Assembly (NCBI GenBank): GCA_958510875.1
Contig: OY294067.1
Coordinates: 138,911,726 to 138,975,725, forward strand
DNA: 64,000 bases
DNA from: Endomychus coccineus
Taxonomy: Eukaryota; Arthropoda; Insecta; Coleoptera; Endomychidae
Direction of reading: 5' to 3'
The notes below the pieces were generated by a model that worked only from the letters and a program-made list of their open reading frames with translations, was not told where the DNA came from and did no database searches. Positions 10,477 to 23,410 of this stretch are shown here, piece after piece. The position numbers and the translations under genes are program-made. The first letter of the stretch is position 1; every line of letters begins with the position of its first letter.

Positions 10477-12375
10477 TTTTTATCATATTGATGAACTTTA
10501 ATGAAACCTTCGGCATTCGCCTCATTTTTTGATTAATAAAAAATGTAATCGTTTAGATTGTGGCAGTCGCACCCCCTGTAATTGCTACAGGGGTTGATAG
10601 CACCCCTATTTTGTACCTCGCTGAGTTCTCAACCGAATGGCTTAAAATCCACGTATAAGGGGTTTTAGAGGTCGCTGATTACAGATCCGTTGAAAAAATT
10701 TCAAAATTCAAAATGACAGCTACAAAATGGCGATTTCGAATATAAAATTACATTTTCTAGCCTTACAGTTGATTTTAGAGAAAATATGAGGAGTCAAAAA
10801 GTGTTTATAATTCCATTTTGTATGGAGATACCCTAATTTTAATATCATTCAACAACCACCCCTTACCCGAATCGTTAATCACCGCCACCCCGCATATCGG
10901 AAATCATAATTGAAATGGAAAATGCAGTCAGTCCTTTGATTTTAGAGAAAAATTTCAAGATACAAAAAATGTTCCAAATTCAGGTTTTTGTAGGAATTGG
11001 CCATTTTCAATGTCATTTACTATCCCCCTCCACTTTCCCCACCCCTAAAATTCTAAATGCATTTTCTGGCAATTCTATTTGCTTTAGGCAAAACACACAA
11101 AAGTGTTTAGAATCCAATTATACATAATAAAAGTGTATTTATATGGACACTTTGTTTTTACCCTGAGACGGTGAATATCCCTACTGGTTTTGTAAAAAAG
11201 TCGGATTTTTCCATGAAAATAAGGAGTTATTATATAGAAACACGTGAAAATTATATTTGGAGTATATCTCTCCATTCTGCACCCTATCAGATATACCTCC
11301 AATGAGTGGGGATTCAGTCACATGCTACATCGCTATGTTCAAGACGAAATAAAATGCCTATTTTTCTCATATTTTATCACGAAAAATTCCTCACAGATTA
11401 TACAGTTCATATATAATACAAATTATTGTGTATTGAGTTGTATAATATGAATAAGTTCGTATGGTCACTTACATACCCCTCAACACACTAAGTGAATTAA
11501 CATCCCTCTTGAACATAGCGATGTAGGATGTGACTGAACTCCCACTCCTTGGAGGTCTATCTGATAGGGTGCAGAATAAAGGGAATACTTCAAATATAAT
11601 TGTCACGTGTTTTTATATAATATTTCCCTATTTTCATGGAGAAATACGGCTTTTCACAAAACCAGTAGGAATGTTCACCGTCTCAGGGTAAAATAGGGTT
11701 GAAAGTGACCATATAAATATACTTTTATCATGTAAAATTGAATTCTAAACACTCTTTGTGTCTTGTCAATTTTTCCTAAAACCAATAGAATTGCCAGAAA
11801 ATGCATTTAAAATTGTAGGAATGGGAGAAAGTGGAGGGGGTAGTGAATGACATTGAAAATGGTCAATTCCTACAAAAACCTGAATTTGGAACATTTTTTG
11901 CATCTTGAAATTTTTCTCTAAAATCAAAGGCCTGACTCCATTTTCTATTTCAATTATGATTTCCGATATGCGGGGTGGCGCGGTGATAAACGATTCGGGT
12001 AAGGGATGGTTGTTGAATGATATTAAAAATGGGGTACCTCCATACAAAATGGAATTCTAAACACTTTTTGACTCCTCATATTTTTCTCTAAAATCAACTG
12101 TAAGGCTACAAAATTTAATTTTATATTTGGAATCGCCATTTTGAATTTTGAAATTTTTCCAACGGATTCTTAATCAGCGACCCCTAAAACCCCTTGTACA
12201 TAAATTTCAAGCCATTCGGTTGAGAAGTCAGCGAGATACATTATAGGGGTGCTATCAACCCCTGTAGCAATTACAGGGGGTGCGACAGTCACAATCTAAA
12301 CGATGACATTTTTTATTAATCAAAAAATGAAACGAATGCTGAAGGTTTCATTAAAATCCATCAATATAATAAAAA
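10477..12375. mobile_element. 1.9-kb foldback element (giant palindrome)
   Basis: Arms of about 867 bp (10,477-11,343 and 11,508-12,375) are reverse complements of each other with modest divergence, around a loop of about 165 bp. Landmarks are CACCCCCTGTAATTGCTACAG on the left against CTGTAGCAATTACAGGGGGTG on the right, and ACATCGCTATGTTCAAG against CTTGAACATAGCGATGT at the loop edges. Matching short frames occur in both arms (for example ending SPLILEKNFK), as expected from mirrored DNA rather than from genes. No transposase is visible. It may be an inverted pair of one repeat or a foldback transposon. Confidence 0.85.
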
Positions 12376-12385
12376 TTAAGAGGTT

Positions 12386-12717
12386 GATTTCCTCTACTAA
12401 ATGATCAACTATCGGAAGAAAACAAACGTAAACCCTCAAACGGTATAGAAACTTCATATTTCACCCTGCACGTTTCTGGTAATATAGGTACAGGTGTCTC
12501 AAAATTATAAGCACATATTTCAGAGTGTGTTGCAGTTGCTGAATCAAGAATTAAAGAGAAAACTTCATATCGACATAGATCACTAAAGGAGCTAGAACGT
12601 TTTGAAGGATCACCCTTGAGATGGATTTTGATCAATATTATCGAGCCGGTTCGAGATAAAAAAATTGATATACAAGGTGGAATGTTGAGTATCAATTCAA
12701 CAGATTCAATTTTGTAA
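12386..12717 (+). pseudogene. Unrecognised coding-like frame with one stop
   Basis: A plus-strand frame reads FPLLNDQLSEENKRKPSNG and onward to a TAA at 12,508-12,510. The same frame then stays open for 68 more codons (ECVAVAESRIKEKTSYRHRS, LKELERFEGSPLRWILI) to a TAA at 12,715. Composition looks protein-like, with charged and aromatic residues and no low complexity, unlike the long minus-strand frame over the same bases. A pyrimidine-rich stretch precedes it. I do not recognise the family. It sits between two palindromic elements. Confidence 0.25.
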
Positions 12718-12725
12718 TAAACTAT

Positions 12726-12965
12726 AAGAGTTCAAACTGTGGATACACTATAATACTATAAATAAGAAATATGCAACCATATCCACTAAACATACTCTTA
12801 AAGTGTTTAGAACCTTTCGGTTACCAAGTAGCCATCATCAGAGTTTACTTTGATGATGACGACTTGGTAGCCGAAAGGTCTTCAGTACTTTAAGGGTATT
12901 TTTAGTGGATAAGAATGAATATTTCTTATTTATAGTATTATAGTTATCCACAGCTTGAACTCTTT
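12726..12965. mobile_element. Palindromic MITE, family A copy 2
   Basis: AAGAGTTCAAACTGTGGAT on the left mirrors ATCCACAGCTTGAACTCTT on the right. Inner arms carry CCTTTCGGTTACCAAGTAGCC and GACTTGGTAGCCGAAAGG around TCATCATCAGAG. This copy is longer and better paired than the 9.4-kb copy. Confidence 0.8.
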
Positions 12966-15220
12966 TTCTAATTTAGGCGTATGAAAGCTCTATCTCCAAT
13001 TGATGTATGTACATTCCCCAATGAAACACCCAGTCTAACTGTCAAATCCTGTATTCTATTTTCTCATTCCTCTTATTCCCATAACATTAACTGAACACAT
13101 ATTATCTCCAGGCGCAATCCTACGTTAGAAGCTTATCTGTAACTCCATTTTTGAATGCAATAACATTAACTGAATATATGTGTGATAATAAATATATTAT
13201 CTCCAAGCGCACTTCTAGGTTAGTAGGTTATTTGCAAGTTCATTTTTGATGCAATAACATTTGGTGGTCATCTTTGACAGTAGTTATGTGATAATTACAA
13301 TGGACATCTACATTAACCCTATAGTTCTAATATTCCAAAGTCCAGGTCACTTCATCTTTCAATCAGCCTTTTCTCATGTCACGATGGGAACATATTTATA
13401 TAAATGATGCAAAAACTAACGAATGTAGACCAATACAAACGTGTCTTCTACTTTACTTTAATTCATTTTTATTGGACAAAAATCATTTTGGATGCTACAC
13501 CATTAAGTGAATATATAAGAAGGATATATCATCTCGAAGCTGTAATTCTAAGTTGATAGATTTATTTTTGGGCGTAATGGAAAAGAGACGCTTGAAAAGG
13601 GCTGTACACCAATGATGATTTTCCAATATTACATGAATAATTGATATTAATCAATTTCGAATCCACCTACGACAAGGTTTTAGCAAAAGTTTCAGATACG
13701 ACACAACTCGCATGGAACCCGTTTTTTATGACAGATTTAAATTATAATAAAGGTAAATGTCGTTAGTTACACAATTTCTGTGGGTTACTCAACCGAACGA
13801 AAGGTATATGTAAGTTTCAGTTGAATCTTGTATCATTTTCAAAACGCAAAATACAGTCTTCAATACTTCCCTAGGTACTGATAACTTTATTAAAACGTAA
13901 ACATGTAGGTATGTAAAACTGGGCTCGAAAAAAAAACTACATAGGTTGGTATAAGATCTTGTCTGGGCTCGTTTTCAAATATCCATATCAATTTAAACAA
14001 ATATTGAAAGGAACGATCTGTCTATCTCTTTGAATATCTTAGTATAAATGCCGGAGATTAATTTTAAACCAGTGCAAATCGCAGGTAATGTCAATTATTA
14101 TAAAACAATTTGATGGTTGCAAATTAAGGATTTTTAAATGTTGTTATAGTTCTATATTTGAATAGAAAGTTTCATTATCTCTGGTTCATTTACAAAATCC
14201 TATATCTAATGGTTTGACGAACTCCATAGAATTAGAAAATGTTCTTATATTATAGGTTGAGTTTAATAGACCGGTATATTCAGATTCAATAAGATGAGTA
14301 TAGGTTGGGCGTGATTTATTAATTCGAATGTCGTCAGTACCTGATGTAGCTAACTAGACGATATATTCGATTGATTCATTTCATGTGACCACTTCCAACA
14401 TTCTGAGCAGTCTATTATGTTTCACTTGTCTATCTTGTGAAGGAATACAATGCATTCGGGTCACTCCAACTCAAAAGACTCTCTGTATAAACGCTTTCTT
14501 GACCTCCAATATTTGATTCATGTCGATTGGATAGCTCAGGTATATGACAAAATGAAACCCTAAAAACAAATCTTTAATCTAAATGCGGAAGAGAATTTTA
14601 AGTGATACATTAACTACTTGACTGACGCTGAGAAGAATCAGTCATCTTCCGATCAAGAAGGCATAAAAGGAACCCCACTCAGTTGTTGAATTGCGATTAT
14701 GAATAATTCAACCGATTGTTCCATTGTCGGTTAGGTCCACGACCTTCATCAAGTATCAGTATAAGAAAACAATGAACCTCGCAAAAAGACGAATACTTAC
14801 GCTACTACATACATTTTAAATACAATGAACTTCGTGAAATATAATTTATGTAAGGGAATGTCCTTTGGTCGGTTAGTTATTCCCTCCTAGATTATATCAG
14901 CAGAAACAACAATGTACGTTTTTACAGTTAGGCAATCTCTGTTGAATCACTGAATATTTTTCGTAATCTATTTCCTCCAGAGGCGTTCAGTCCTGACCCA
15001 AATAAACTATTAAATACTCGGAAAATTGCTATAACAAAGTTTCGTTCATCTATTTCTACAGGATACTTTTATTTTCATATTTTCGAAGCATGCCTTCGTG
15101 ACAGACCGAAATTTAGTTTTTTCTAATGAGCGCAGGGTTCTTTCACAGATAATAGATGTAGGTGACCCATTGTGGATTATATATCTATGGTTTCGTCATT
15201 TACGTAGTGTGAAAATCGTT
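12966..15220. repeat. Mostly featureless; diverged tandem repeat at 13,078-13,580
   Basis: A unit of roughly 90-115 bp starting ATAACATTAACTGAA and containing TTATCTCCAGGCGCA is seen at about 13,080 and 13,165. A third, diverged copy lies near 13,490 (CCATTAAGTGAATATAT, then ATCATCTCGAAGCTG). The rest, to 15,220, shows no gene. Confidence 0.45.
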
Positions 15221-15224
15221 TTAA

Positions 15225-15345
15225 TTTGGGGAATTAAACTCAAAGTTACACAAAACATTTAATTTTGAAAATAATGCTATAAAATTGTTTCACTACAATG
15301 TGGCATTCTCAAAGCCAGAAGTTATCAACTAGACATTGTTGATTA
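15225..15345. repeat. Half copy of the 8.9-kb palindromic MITE
   Basis: AATTAAACTCAAAGTTACAC, then ATTGTTTCACTACAATGTGG and CATTCTCAAAGCC match one arm of 8855-9164 only. Confidence 0.6.
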
Positions 15346-15408
15346 AGTAATTTTATCAATAGTGATTTTGGATAATTGAATCAAACCTCAAATATTCATT
15401 AGATGATC

Positions 15409-15761
15409 TAGTCCAGGAAAATAAGGAAATATTCATAGAAGTTTTTTCAAGTTTGGGTTTTTTGTAAAAATGGGTAGTGTTTGTTACCCGGAAACATATT
15501 CGAACACCCCGCCAAACCAATTTTATACTTGATTTTTTGTGGAAAATGTCATTTTATACAACTTTTATTCAACATTTTTTTTTAAAAGCATATTTTTCAA
15601 AATATTTGAATTTCTGACCTAAAAAAAAATATATATGTATATCTATATATATATGAAGCAAGAATACCCGGGTTGACGGGGTGGTATCATATGTTTCCAG
15701 GTACCAAACTTAAAAAAACTTCTATATTCTGATCGATTTTCGTCTAACTTTCCTGGACTAA
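15409..15761. mobile_element. Palindromic MITE, about 350 bp
   Basis: TAGTCCAGGAAA on the left mirrors TTTCCTGGACTA on the right. Inner matches are GAAGTTTTTTCAAGTTTGG with CAAACTTAAAAAAACTTC, and ACCCGGAAACATAT with ATATGTTTCCAGGT. The middle is AT-rich with a short TATA run. Confidence 0.7.
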
Positions 15762-15764
15762 TCA

Positions 15765-16725
15765 GGAAATTTAATGTTTACAATTCAACAAATTATTTGG
15801 GAATTCTTACTGATTATTTGCACTCCTAGTTTCCGTCTGAATATTGAATGCCCCAGAATTTTATGGCAAATGTCATTAAATTAGGCTCTGGGTGCACGTG
15901 GACCTGTGAATAGTCAGTACCTACACCATTATTTTCTTTACCAATCTAAATTAATTGAAATTGAATTCTCATATCAATTTAAATATTGATTAAATTGATA
16001 ATTAAAATTAAATTGATATTGAGTCAATATTCATCATTAATACACCATGTTCCAATACCTATACATATAGTATTCAACTACATCTATGGATAAAATATTT
16101 ATGTGAGGAGAATGGTATTGATTTGTTCGACTATCATCTAAGTTTTAAGAACTAAAGTTCTTGTAAGTATGTTTGTTGAAAGAAGATATTTCCAGGTGTG
16201 TAAACAGTTACTATTCATCTCTTGCACAAAGCCAAATTACCATTGAAAGCTTTCCTCAATAGATTTTTCGGCAATTTTTATTTAAACACGTAGATTCAAA
16301 GTTACAACATGGAACGACTGGAATGCGATTTCCATTATTCACTTTAATTCCAATCTAACTTACCCAAAAAGACATTCAAAGAATCAATGAAAATTTGAAC
16401 TCTCTATGTTTCATCGCTTTCAATGAGCCAAGTGTGACTATCATATAATTTTCGTATTTCTATAATATTGTGTACATTATATGTACATTAATCAACCTCT
16501 ACATTTGTTGTCCCAATAATCGTTAACAAAAATATCCAAAATCATTAAATAAAGTTAGTTTTGAAGAATACAATAATATCAAATCATTAAAACGCGAAGT
16601 CTGCAACAAAAGAGAATGTGGATACATCAATAATCAAATAATAAATCAAACATTGATAAAGATGAAAATAAAACACTAAAACACTCAATTGAGTACTTTT
16701 ATAGATACTTACAACTTATAACATA
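15765..16725. other. No gene seen
   Basis: AT-rich sequence with short ATTAAATTGATATT-like inverted stretches near 15,950-16,030. No coding signal was noticed. Confidence 0.4.
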
Positions 16726-16729
16726 TTAT

Positions 16730-17650
16730 ACAGGGTGTAACAGAATTAGGATGTCAATATTTAACCTCGGATCTACATCGAAAAATATTAAAAGACGTTC
16801 GTATTCACGCTAATGTGGAAATGCTTCGTTCTGGAGATACAGGGCGTTGAAATATTTTTAAAATATATCATTTTTCAAATATCTACCAAAGTAGAAGAGA
16901 TATTGGAGAGTCGTACACGACATATTGCCATAAACAACCATAAAACGTGGTAGAAATGGTAGTACGAACCTGGGGAAAATAAAATTTATTAACTTTTTTT
17001 AACAGAAAATTTTACGCTGAACCCAAAATTGGAATTTACTATTTAGTTAATAATAATTAACACTAAAGTGTTCGTTTATAACAACAAGACGCCAATCTCC
17101 AAATGAAATGAATGCATAAATACTGCTCAATCGCTATAGCCATGATTTCTAGATGCGTTAATATTGTTTTTACCTGTCAAATTCATACGATTTATGTGAG
17201 TTATATTGTAATTAAAATGTATCACTACAGTGACGCCGAGTTAGCAGATATCCATTTTTACTACAGAATGGCACACGAAATTGCTAGAAAAACTAGGCGA
17301 CTTTATCAAGCAGCATTTCCTTTACGACGCTGTCCATCTCCAGGTATGTTCGTTTCAATTCATCACCGGCTTAGAGAACATGGTGCATTTCGACCACAGA
17401 GACATGCTGGTGGCCCTGAAAGAAATGTTAGGAATGTCGAACTCGAACTACAAATATTTAATACAATTGCGGAAAATCCTGGGACCAGCACTAAAAAAAT
17501 TGCAACGGATTTGCGCGTGTTTCGCACATGACTGTTTGGAAAGTCTTAAAGGAAAACTTTTACACCCTTACCACATTCAAAGGGTGAACCACGAATACAA
17601 AAAATCAAATATTGAGTTCACAGGAGAAAAATCTGGTGAGCTATAATGTT
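16730..17650 (+). mobile_element. 5' part of a DUF4817-type DNA transposon
   Basis: The stretch begins CAGGGTGTAACAGAATTAGG, a terminus style I associate with insect transposons whose transposase starts with a DUF4817/HTH domain. About 490 bp of leader precede the coding part. The catalytic half and the right terminus are missing; similarity ends near 17,600, shortly before the PLE relic. Confidence 0.6.
17218..17600 (+). pseudogene. Transposase N-terminal HTH domain (DUF4817-like), frameshifted
   Basis: From ATG at 17,218 the frame reads MYHYSDAELADIHFYYRMA, ARKTRRLYQAAFPLRRCPSP and ENPGTSTKKIATDLRV. This matches the helix-turn-helix start typical of these transposases. It is followed in a second frame by HMTVWKVLKEN and in a third by LLHPYHIQRV. 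Two single-base shifts thus break one ancestral reading. No catalytic Asp motif follows. The domain would bind the transposon ends. Confidence 0.75.
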
Positions 17651-17794
17651 CCAACTCTATTTGTGTTTTTATTATGTCGAGGAACCATTGAATATGAATA
17701 ATCTCTGTAATGTAAGTGGTGAGATTTCTTCATTATGGCTCAAACTCTGGTGTTTGTGTTTTTTTAACGTGAAACAGCTATTACATTTTTATGT

Positions 17795-18845
17795 TTCTAT
17801 TGTTATGTTATGTTATGTTTTCTTGGTATTCTGGTTCTTTAATATGACTGAAAATAAAATAAAAACTCTTTTTTGACGTTTCAACAATATTTTATTATCT
17901 TTATCAAAAATTATTTTGTCAATTAGTGTTTCCATATAATTTGGGAAAGAATAGATGAATGAATTCGATTAATGAAATGCAGCCGACTTGTGTTTTTGAA
18001 AATCCAATTAAAACTGCAGAGAACGTTAGATCGCCGGTTGTGTGTGAAAGAGTAATGTATGGCTAATTATCAATTTGGAATAGACTGAATATAGTTAATT
18101 AAATACACAAGACTCAAAACTGTCACTCATAAATGTCAGATAATACATTGTCTTTTTTAGGCTGAATCAAATAGGCAATAGTTTGAATTAGATTATTATA
18201 AAGTTTTGAAAGACTGGAATCTATTTTGTCATCAAAAGAACTGTTTCTTTTAATTTGGTTATTTCCTAATATCAAACGTTTATTATAATTTTTTTCAATA
18301 TTTAAATTTTTTTCGTATTGTCATAGTCAAATGAATGGTTTGTGACATGTTTACTAAGTGCAGTGGATGAATTTTTGGTATGTTTATGCTCATTCAATCT
18401 TTTATCGAGGTACTGGTAAGATTGGCCGATGTATACCTTTTCGCAATCTTTACCAGGGATGGAATAAACAAAATGGGTTATCTTTTTGAATGGTACGTTG
18501 CTTTTTAATTTAGTAAAAAGACTTTTCTTGTTAAAATAACTTTTATGACCTATATGTAGGTCATAAGGTTTTACTACATTACATAATTTTTCAGAAAGAC
18601 CATTAGAATATGGTAGTGATATGTAATGTTTATCTTTTGAATTCTCATTATTGGTATTGAATTTACTAGATGAGTTGTAAAACTTATAAATTTTGTCCTT
18701 AGTTAAATCAATGGGATAACCATTATTTATTAAAGTTTCTTTTGTTTTTTTTTTCAATAGATATAGTTCTTAGTTCAGGGGAACTTAAGTGAATAGCTCT
18801 ATTTATCAGATTTATAATAACATTCTTTTTATATTTTTTAGGTAT
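17795..18845 (-). mobile_element. 5'-truncated Penelope-like element
   Basis: Minus-strand copy related to the 47.6-kb PLE. It has the terminal segment near 17,815-17,910 (TTTTCTTGGTATTCTGGTTC, then TTGACGTTTCAACAA), the 3' untranslated part, and the C-terminal half of the ORF. The 5' end stops at about 18,845 against the R2-group remnant. Divergence from the 47.6-kb copy is appreciable, so it is an older insertion. Confidence 0.8.
18180..18770 (-). pseudogene. PLE ORF C-terminus with GIY-YIG endonuclease, broken
   Basis: The frame at 18,302-18,757 reads KETLINNGYPIDL, SLPYSNGLSEKLCNVVKPYD and VYSIPGKDCEKVYIGQSYQ. These correspond to the linker and GIY-YIG endonuclease of PLEs, which nicks the target for reverse transcription. 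The first Cys of the C-x2-C pair, present as CKDC in the 48-kb copy, is Gly here (GKDC). The frame ends early at DNTKKI; the remaining C-terminus continues in another frame to about 18,181. The RT domain is absent. Confidence 0.82.
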
Positions 18846-18889
18846 ATATATAGATATATATCTTTGTTGCGCTATAGCCCGTCTCGCCT

Positions 18890-20040
18890 CTCTGAATCTC
18901 CACCGCCTACAATTGCTACACCCCCCCCCGACTGTGGGGGAGGTCGAGCGTCCTAATTATGACGCTTCCCAGGTAAAGGTGACTTTCCGCGGCAAGTACA
19001 GAAACCTTGTTCGAAAGATTTGGTCTTTCGAACTTTCGAGTGAGAACAAGGCAGCTGCAACAAATATTCTTGCCATTCCAGTCCTGCTTCACTGTTTTGG
19101 AATGGACTGTCGATGAACTGCATAGAATCGACAAAGACACCCGGATAATAATGCATATCCATCACAGTTTGTATCCTAGATCTTCCGTTTCTCGCATTTA
19201 TCTCTCACGTCACCGGTGAGGTAGGGGACTCCTTAGTCTGGAGGGTCTGCATCGAAGTGTGGTCCTGAGCATAGCTTGTAAAGTTCTTGGGAGTTCGGAC
19301 TCCCTCCTCGCCTGAAGGCCCAAATGCCGCGAACCAAGATCTTATGCTCAGGCGGCAGCTTGCCAAGATGGCGTAATCGACACCTTTGTCCATCGCCGCA
19401 ACTTTTTCACCTGCTGTCGGCATGTCCGGCAAAAGCGGCCTCGGCGTACACCCATCGCCATAATGCGGGTGCTGTATTACCATCCAAGGCACTCGTAAGA
19501 AATAGCCGGTGCTGCCTTACATGCCTGGAGATATTAAGTCCGTTGTCGAAAACAAGAAATGCCAGATCTACTGGAATTACCCGTTTCCGACCGTCAGGTC
19601 CATACAAGCAAATAGGCCTGACGTTGTCATCCTCGATAAACTAAGCAAGAATATGTATGTAATCGAATTCTCTGTTACGGAAGAGAAGAACGTAGTCTTG
19701 AAAGAGGAGGAAAAATCTCGTGTTCGAGCTCCGCACGCTATACCTAGGCCACAAGGTCGCATTAGTTGTTCTGATCATCGTTGTTTTGGGCGAAATTCGG
19801 TCTTCGCTGCGTTCGAACTTGAAGATCATTCCGGCCTGTAAGAACTCGGTGCAGATGTTGATAGACCGTATGCAGAAGGCCTCCTGGGTTCAATAAGACT
19901 ACTTAGGGCACACGATTTGGGACCCTGAAGCTACTTACCGACCGTTGGGGAGGAGTAGCTTCGGAAAACTGATTAGGTTATTCTGGGGCGATTGCTGCGA
20001 TGTCGTCGGAGCGCGCAGCAGCCCCGACCAGGTGTGAATG
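18890..20040 (+). mobile_element. 3' end of an R2-group (restriction-like endonuclease) non-LTR retrotransposon
   Basis: This block is clearly more GC-rich than its surroundings and reads, in shifting plus frames, the end of an R2-superfamily ORF. Visible pieces are SSENKAAATNILAIPVLL, EWTVDELHRIDKDTRIIMHI, SLYPRSSVSRIYLSRHR and GLLSLEGLHRSVVLSIACK. The endonuclease segment reads YWNYPFPTVRSIQANRPDVV ILDKLSKNMYVIEFSVTEE. RPD and the E of VIEFSV fit the PD-(D/E)xK nuclease core. After it come RSSLRSNLKIIPACKNSVQM and GSIRLLRAHDLGP. Several frameshifts make it dead. Confidence 0.8.
19509..19841 (+). pseudogene. Restriction-like endonuclease domain fragment
   Basis: This 110-codon frame contains the PD...E core of the endonuclease (RPDVVILDK, then VIEFSVTEEKNVVLKEEEK). 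In R2-group retroelements this domain lies C-terminal to the RT and nicks the target for target-primed reverse transcription. After EEEKSRVRAPHAIP the reading leaves the family; VVLGEIRSSLRSNLKII continues in another frame. Codon use is GC-richer than that of neighbouring elements. Confidence 0.78.
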
Positions 20041-20044
20041 TAAA

Positions 20045-20225
20045 AAAAAGTATATATACATATATAAACAAGTTGTTTAAAGTTTCTTCGCCTAATTGGC
20101 CACAATTTCGTGTAGGTACATTGAGAGATCCAGAATTACATTTTCTGTTAAATTATCTAAGTTATCTTCATAATTCAGAAAATTTAATTCTATACCTCTT
20201 GAAATATATTACTATATTACTATTA
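20045..20225 (-). repeat. Diverged SINE 3' body
   Basis: Starts with a TATATACATATATAAACAAG stretch and continues GCCTAATTGGCCACAATTTC, then AAATTATCTAAGTTATCTTC in opposite orientation. It matches pieces of the SINE described at 49.8-50.9 kb, in mixed order. Confidence 0.6.
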
Positions 20226-22250
20226 GGTGTTTGCTACGATTAATTGTGTTGGTGTTATTATGAGATGTAACTTATAAAGTGCTGCATCATTAATTAAATT
20301 TGAAAATGTAAAAGCTGGATAATGTCAATTTGTGATTCCAAGAATTAGTCTAGTGACTCTGAACCTTCACATATTGAGAATGAAGCGAAAACTGCGCTAT
20401 ATATAAAATTGAGTATGGTTAAGTTCTGAATGTTATTGTGGTCATACAGAGCGGAATATATATTATATTGAATGATGAAACCAAATAGTGTTATTCAGAA
20501 GATTTTCTGGGCAGTAAAATAGTTAAAGAACCGAATGCTAATTCAGCTTCAATTAACTAAGTACAGTAATCTGATTAATTCTGCTCATGTAAAATGTAAC
20601 AGTGGTTATGGAATACAAATGGCTTATTAACTTTCATATGTTTAACAATTATTATATTAAGTGCACTCAATTGGGCACTCGGAAGCAGCAGTTTTTCACT
20701 CGAATTGTGCTATTTAACCTCGAAGGAGCCATGTGAAATATCAATGTTGAATTTTAATCAGGATTTCAGAGAAAAGAAAGATTCCTTTAACATGTCTGGT
20801 TATATGGCAATTTTGGTTCTATTATAACTTCATAGAAACGAACAAACAGGTTTTGCTATCTCATAATAACGCTGCCGTAACAATTACAGAACACAGTACT
20901 GTGACAAACTTGTTAAATTTTGGTCGATTGTGATAAACAAAATATTTCATTACGCAATTCTTTAATACATCATTTGAGAATTCCTGGGTATAATTGCCAA
21001 TTAAAAAGAAATTAAAAGTTATTGATTGAGTATTGAGTCCCATAATCAATTTAAATTCTCAGACTGATTGTAGCGAGGAAAAGTACGTTTGTATTGATAA
21101 AGTTAAGAAATTAACTATGAGGAATAACATTGCTGGAACTTATATGGATATTATTGAACCAGAAAAATGTCATTTGGTACTGTATTATTGAATCTCGAAA
21201 AATCAACTTAATAAACTTGGAATAAGTTTATATGCTTTACGTTTGAAAAAATTTAGTATTACCGAATAAACAAAAAAAAATCAAGAAACTGAAGATATTT
21301 TTAAACGTTTTAACCTAGTTGTATTTAAAAATACCTAATTGTTATTTTACTGCATTAGGAATCTGTAATATTTATCACAAGTATATACCTTTGATTGAGA
21401 AATACTCGAATACTTGCATATTCTGAGAAAATGATTCCTAATAATGAACTTTTGTTATACATAGAAATATATGAAATCGTCAATGTGTTCGGAATTCTTG
21501 GTAATTTTAGGATTCCATTACAAACTTTCAAGAATTTCTAGTAATTCTTAGGAATTCCTTCTAGCTTATCTAAGTTCTTGTGAACACTTAATTTCATTAA
21601 TTGATGAGAGCCTCGACCTCTCACAGAATCAAACATAGCGATGTATTTATTATAATTTAGAATGTGGTAAGAATCCGTAAGTGAGATCGTAATACAAAAA
21701 TGTATTCATATAGGTACAACTTGGCGGAGCCAGTTAAGTTAGGGATAATAACTTGAGAGATCTCAATATATTGCGTAAAACAAGTACCATCTACCGGATC
21801 TCTTATTTACACTATTAATTCCAAATAGTATTTGAACGGTCATGTTTTTGTTTCTAATTTTGCTTATTCTGATGATGGCTACAAGTAGCTGGAACGTCAT
21901 CAGTACATTAACAGTAATTTCAGTCGATAAAGGTGATTATTTCTGTCCATAGTTTTGCTAATCATTTATTGAAAAAATAACATATTTTTGATCTTAACCA
22001 TTATTTAACATTTTCACACATTGCCAATTAGTGATCAACCAAATCCGATACAATGTCACCACATTAAAATCTCAAATCAACTTGAACTATACAGTAGTAC
22101 ACAGCTCATACCGATACTGAAAATAACGAAGAAACCTCTAAAATCTTCGAAAGTAGTAAAAAAATGTAACAAACCTAATACCCCAAAACGATACACTTCG
22201 AGCTCATAAAATTTATTTTATAACCAATTCAGTCAAGATTAAGTTTGTCT
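20226..22250. other. No gene seen; one MITE half copy at 21,865-21,955
   Basis: AT-rich sequence. TGATGATGGCTACAAGTAGC, then CATCAGTACATTAACAGTAA and GGTGATTATTTCTGTCCATAG is a half copy of palindromic MITE family A. No other structure was recognised. Confidence 0.5.
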
Positions 22251-23405
<1,155 letters not shown>

Positions 23406-23410
23406 TTAAT

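Noticed and set aside
10915..12047. A pair of similar 70- and 93-codon frames that could look like a duplicated gene
   Set aside because: They lie at mirrored positions in the two arms of the 1.9-kb palindrome and have no independent coding evidence.
12405..12695. 96-codon minus-strand open frame
   Set aside because: The plus-strand reading of the same bases has a more protein-like composition; the minus frame looks like its shadow.
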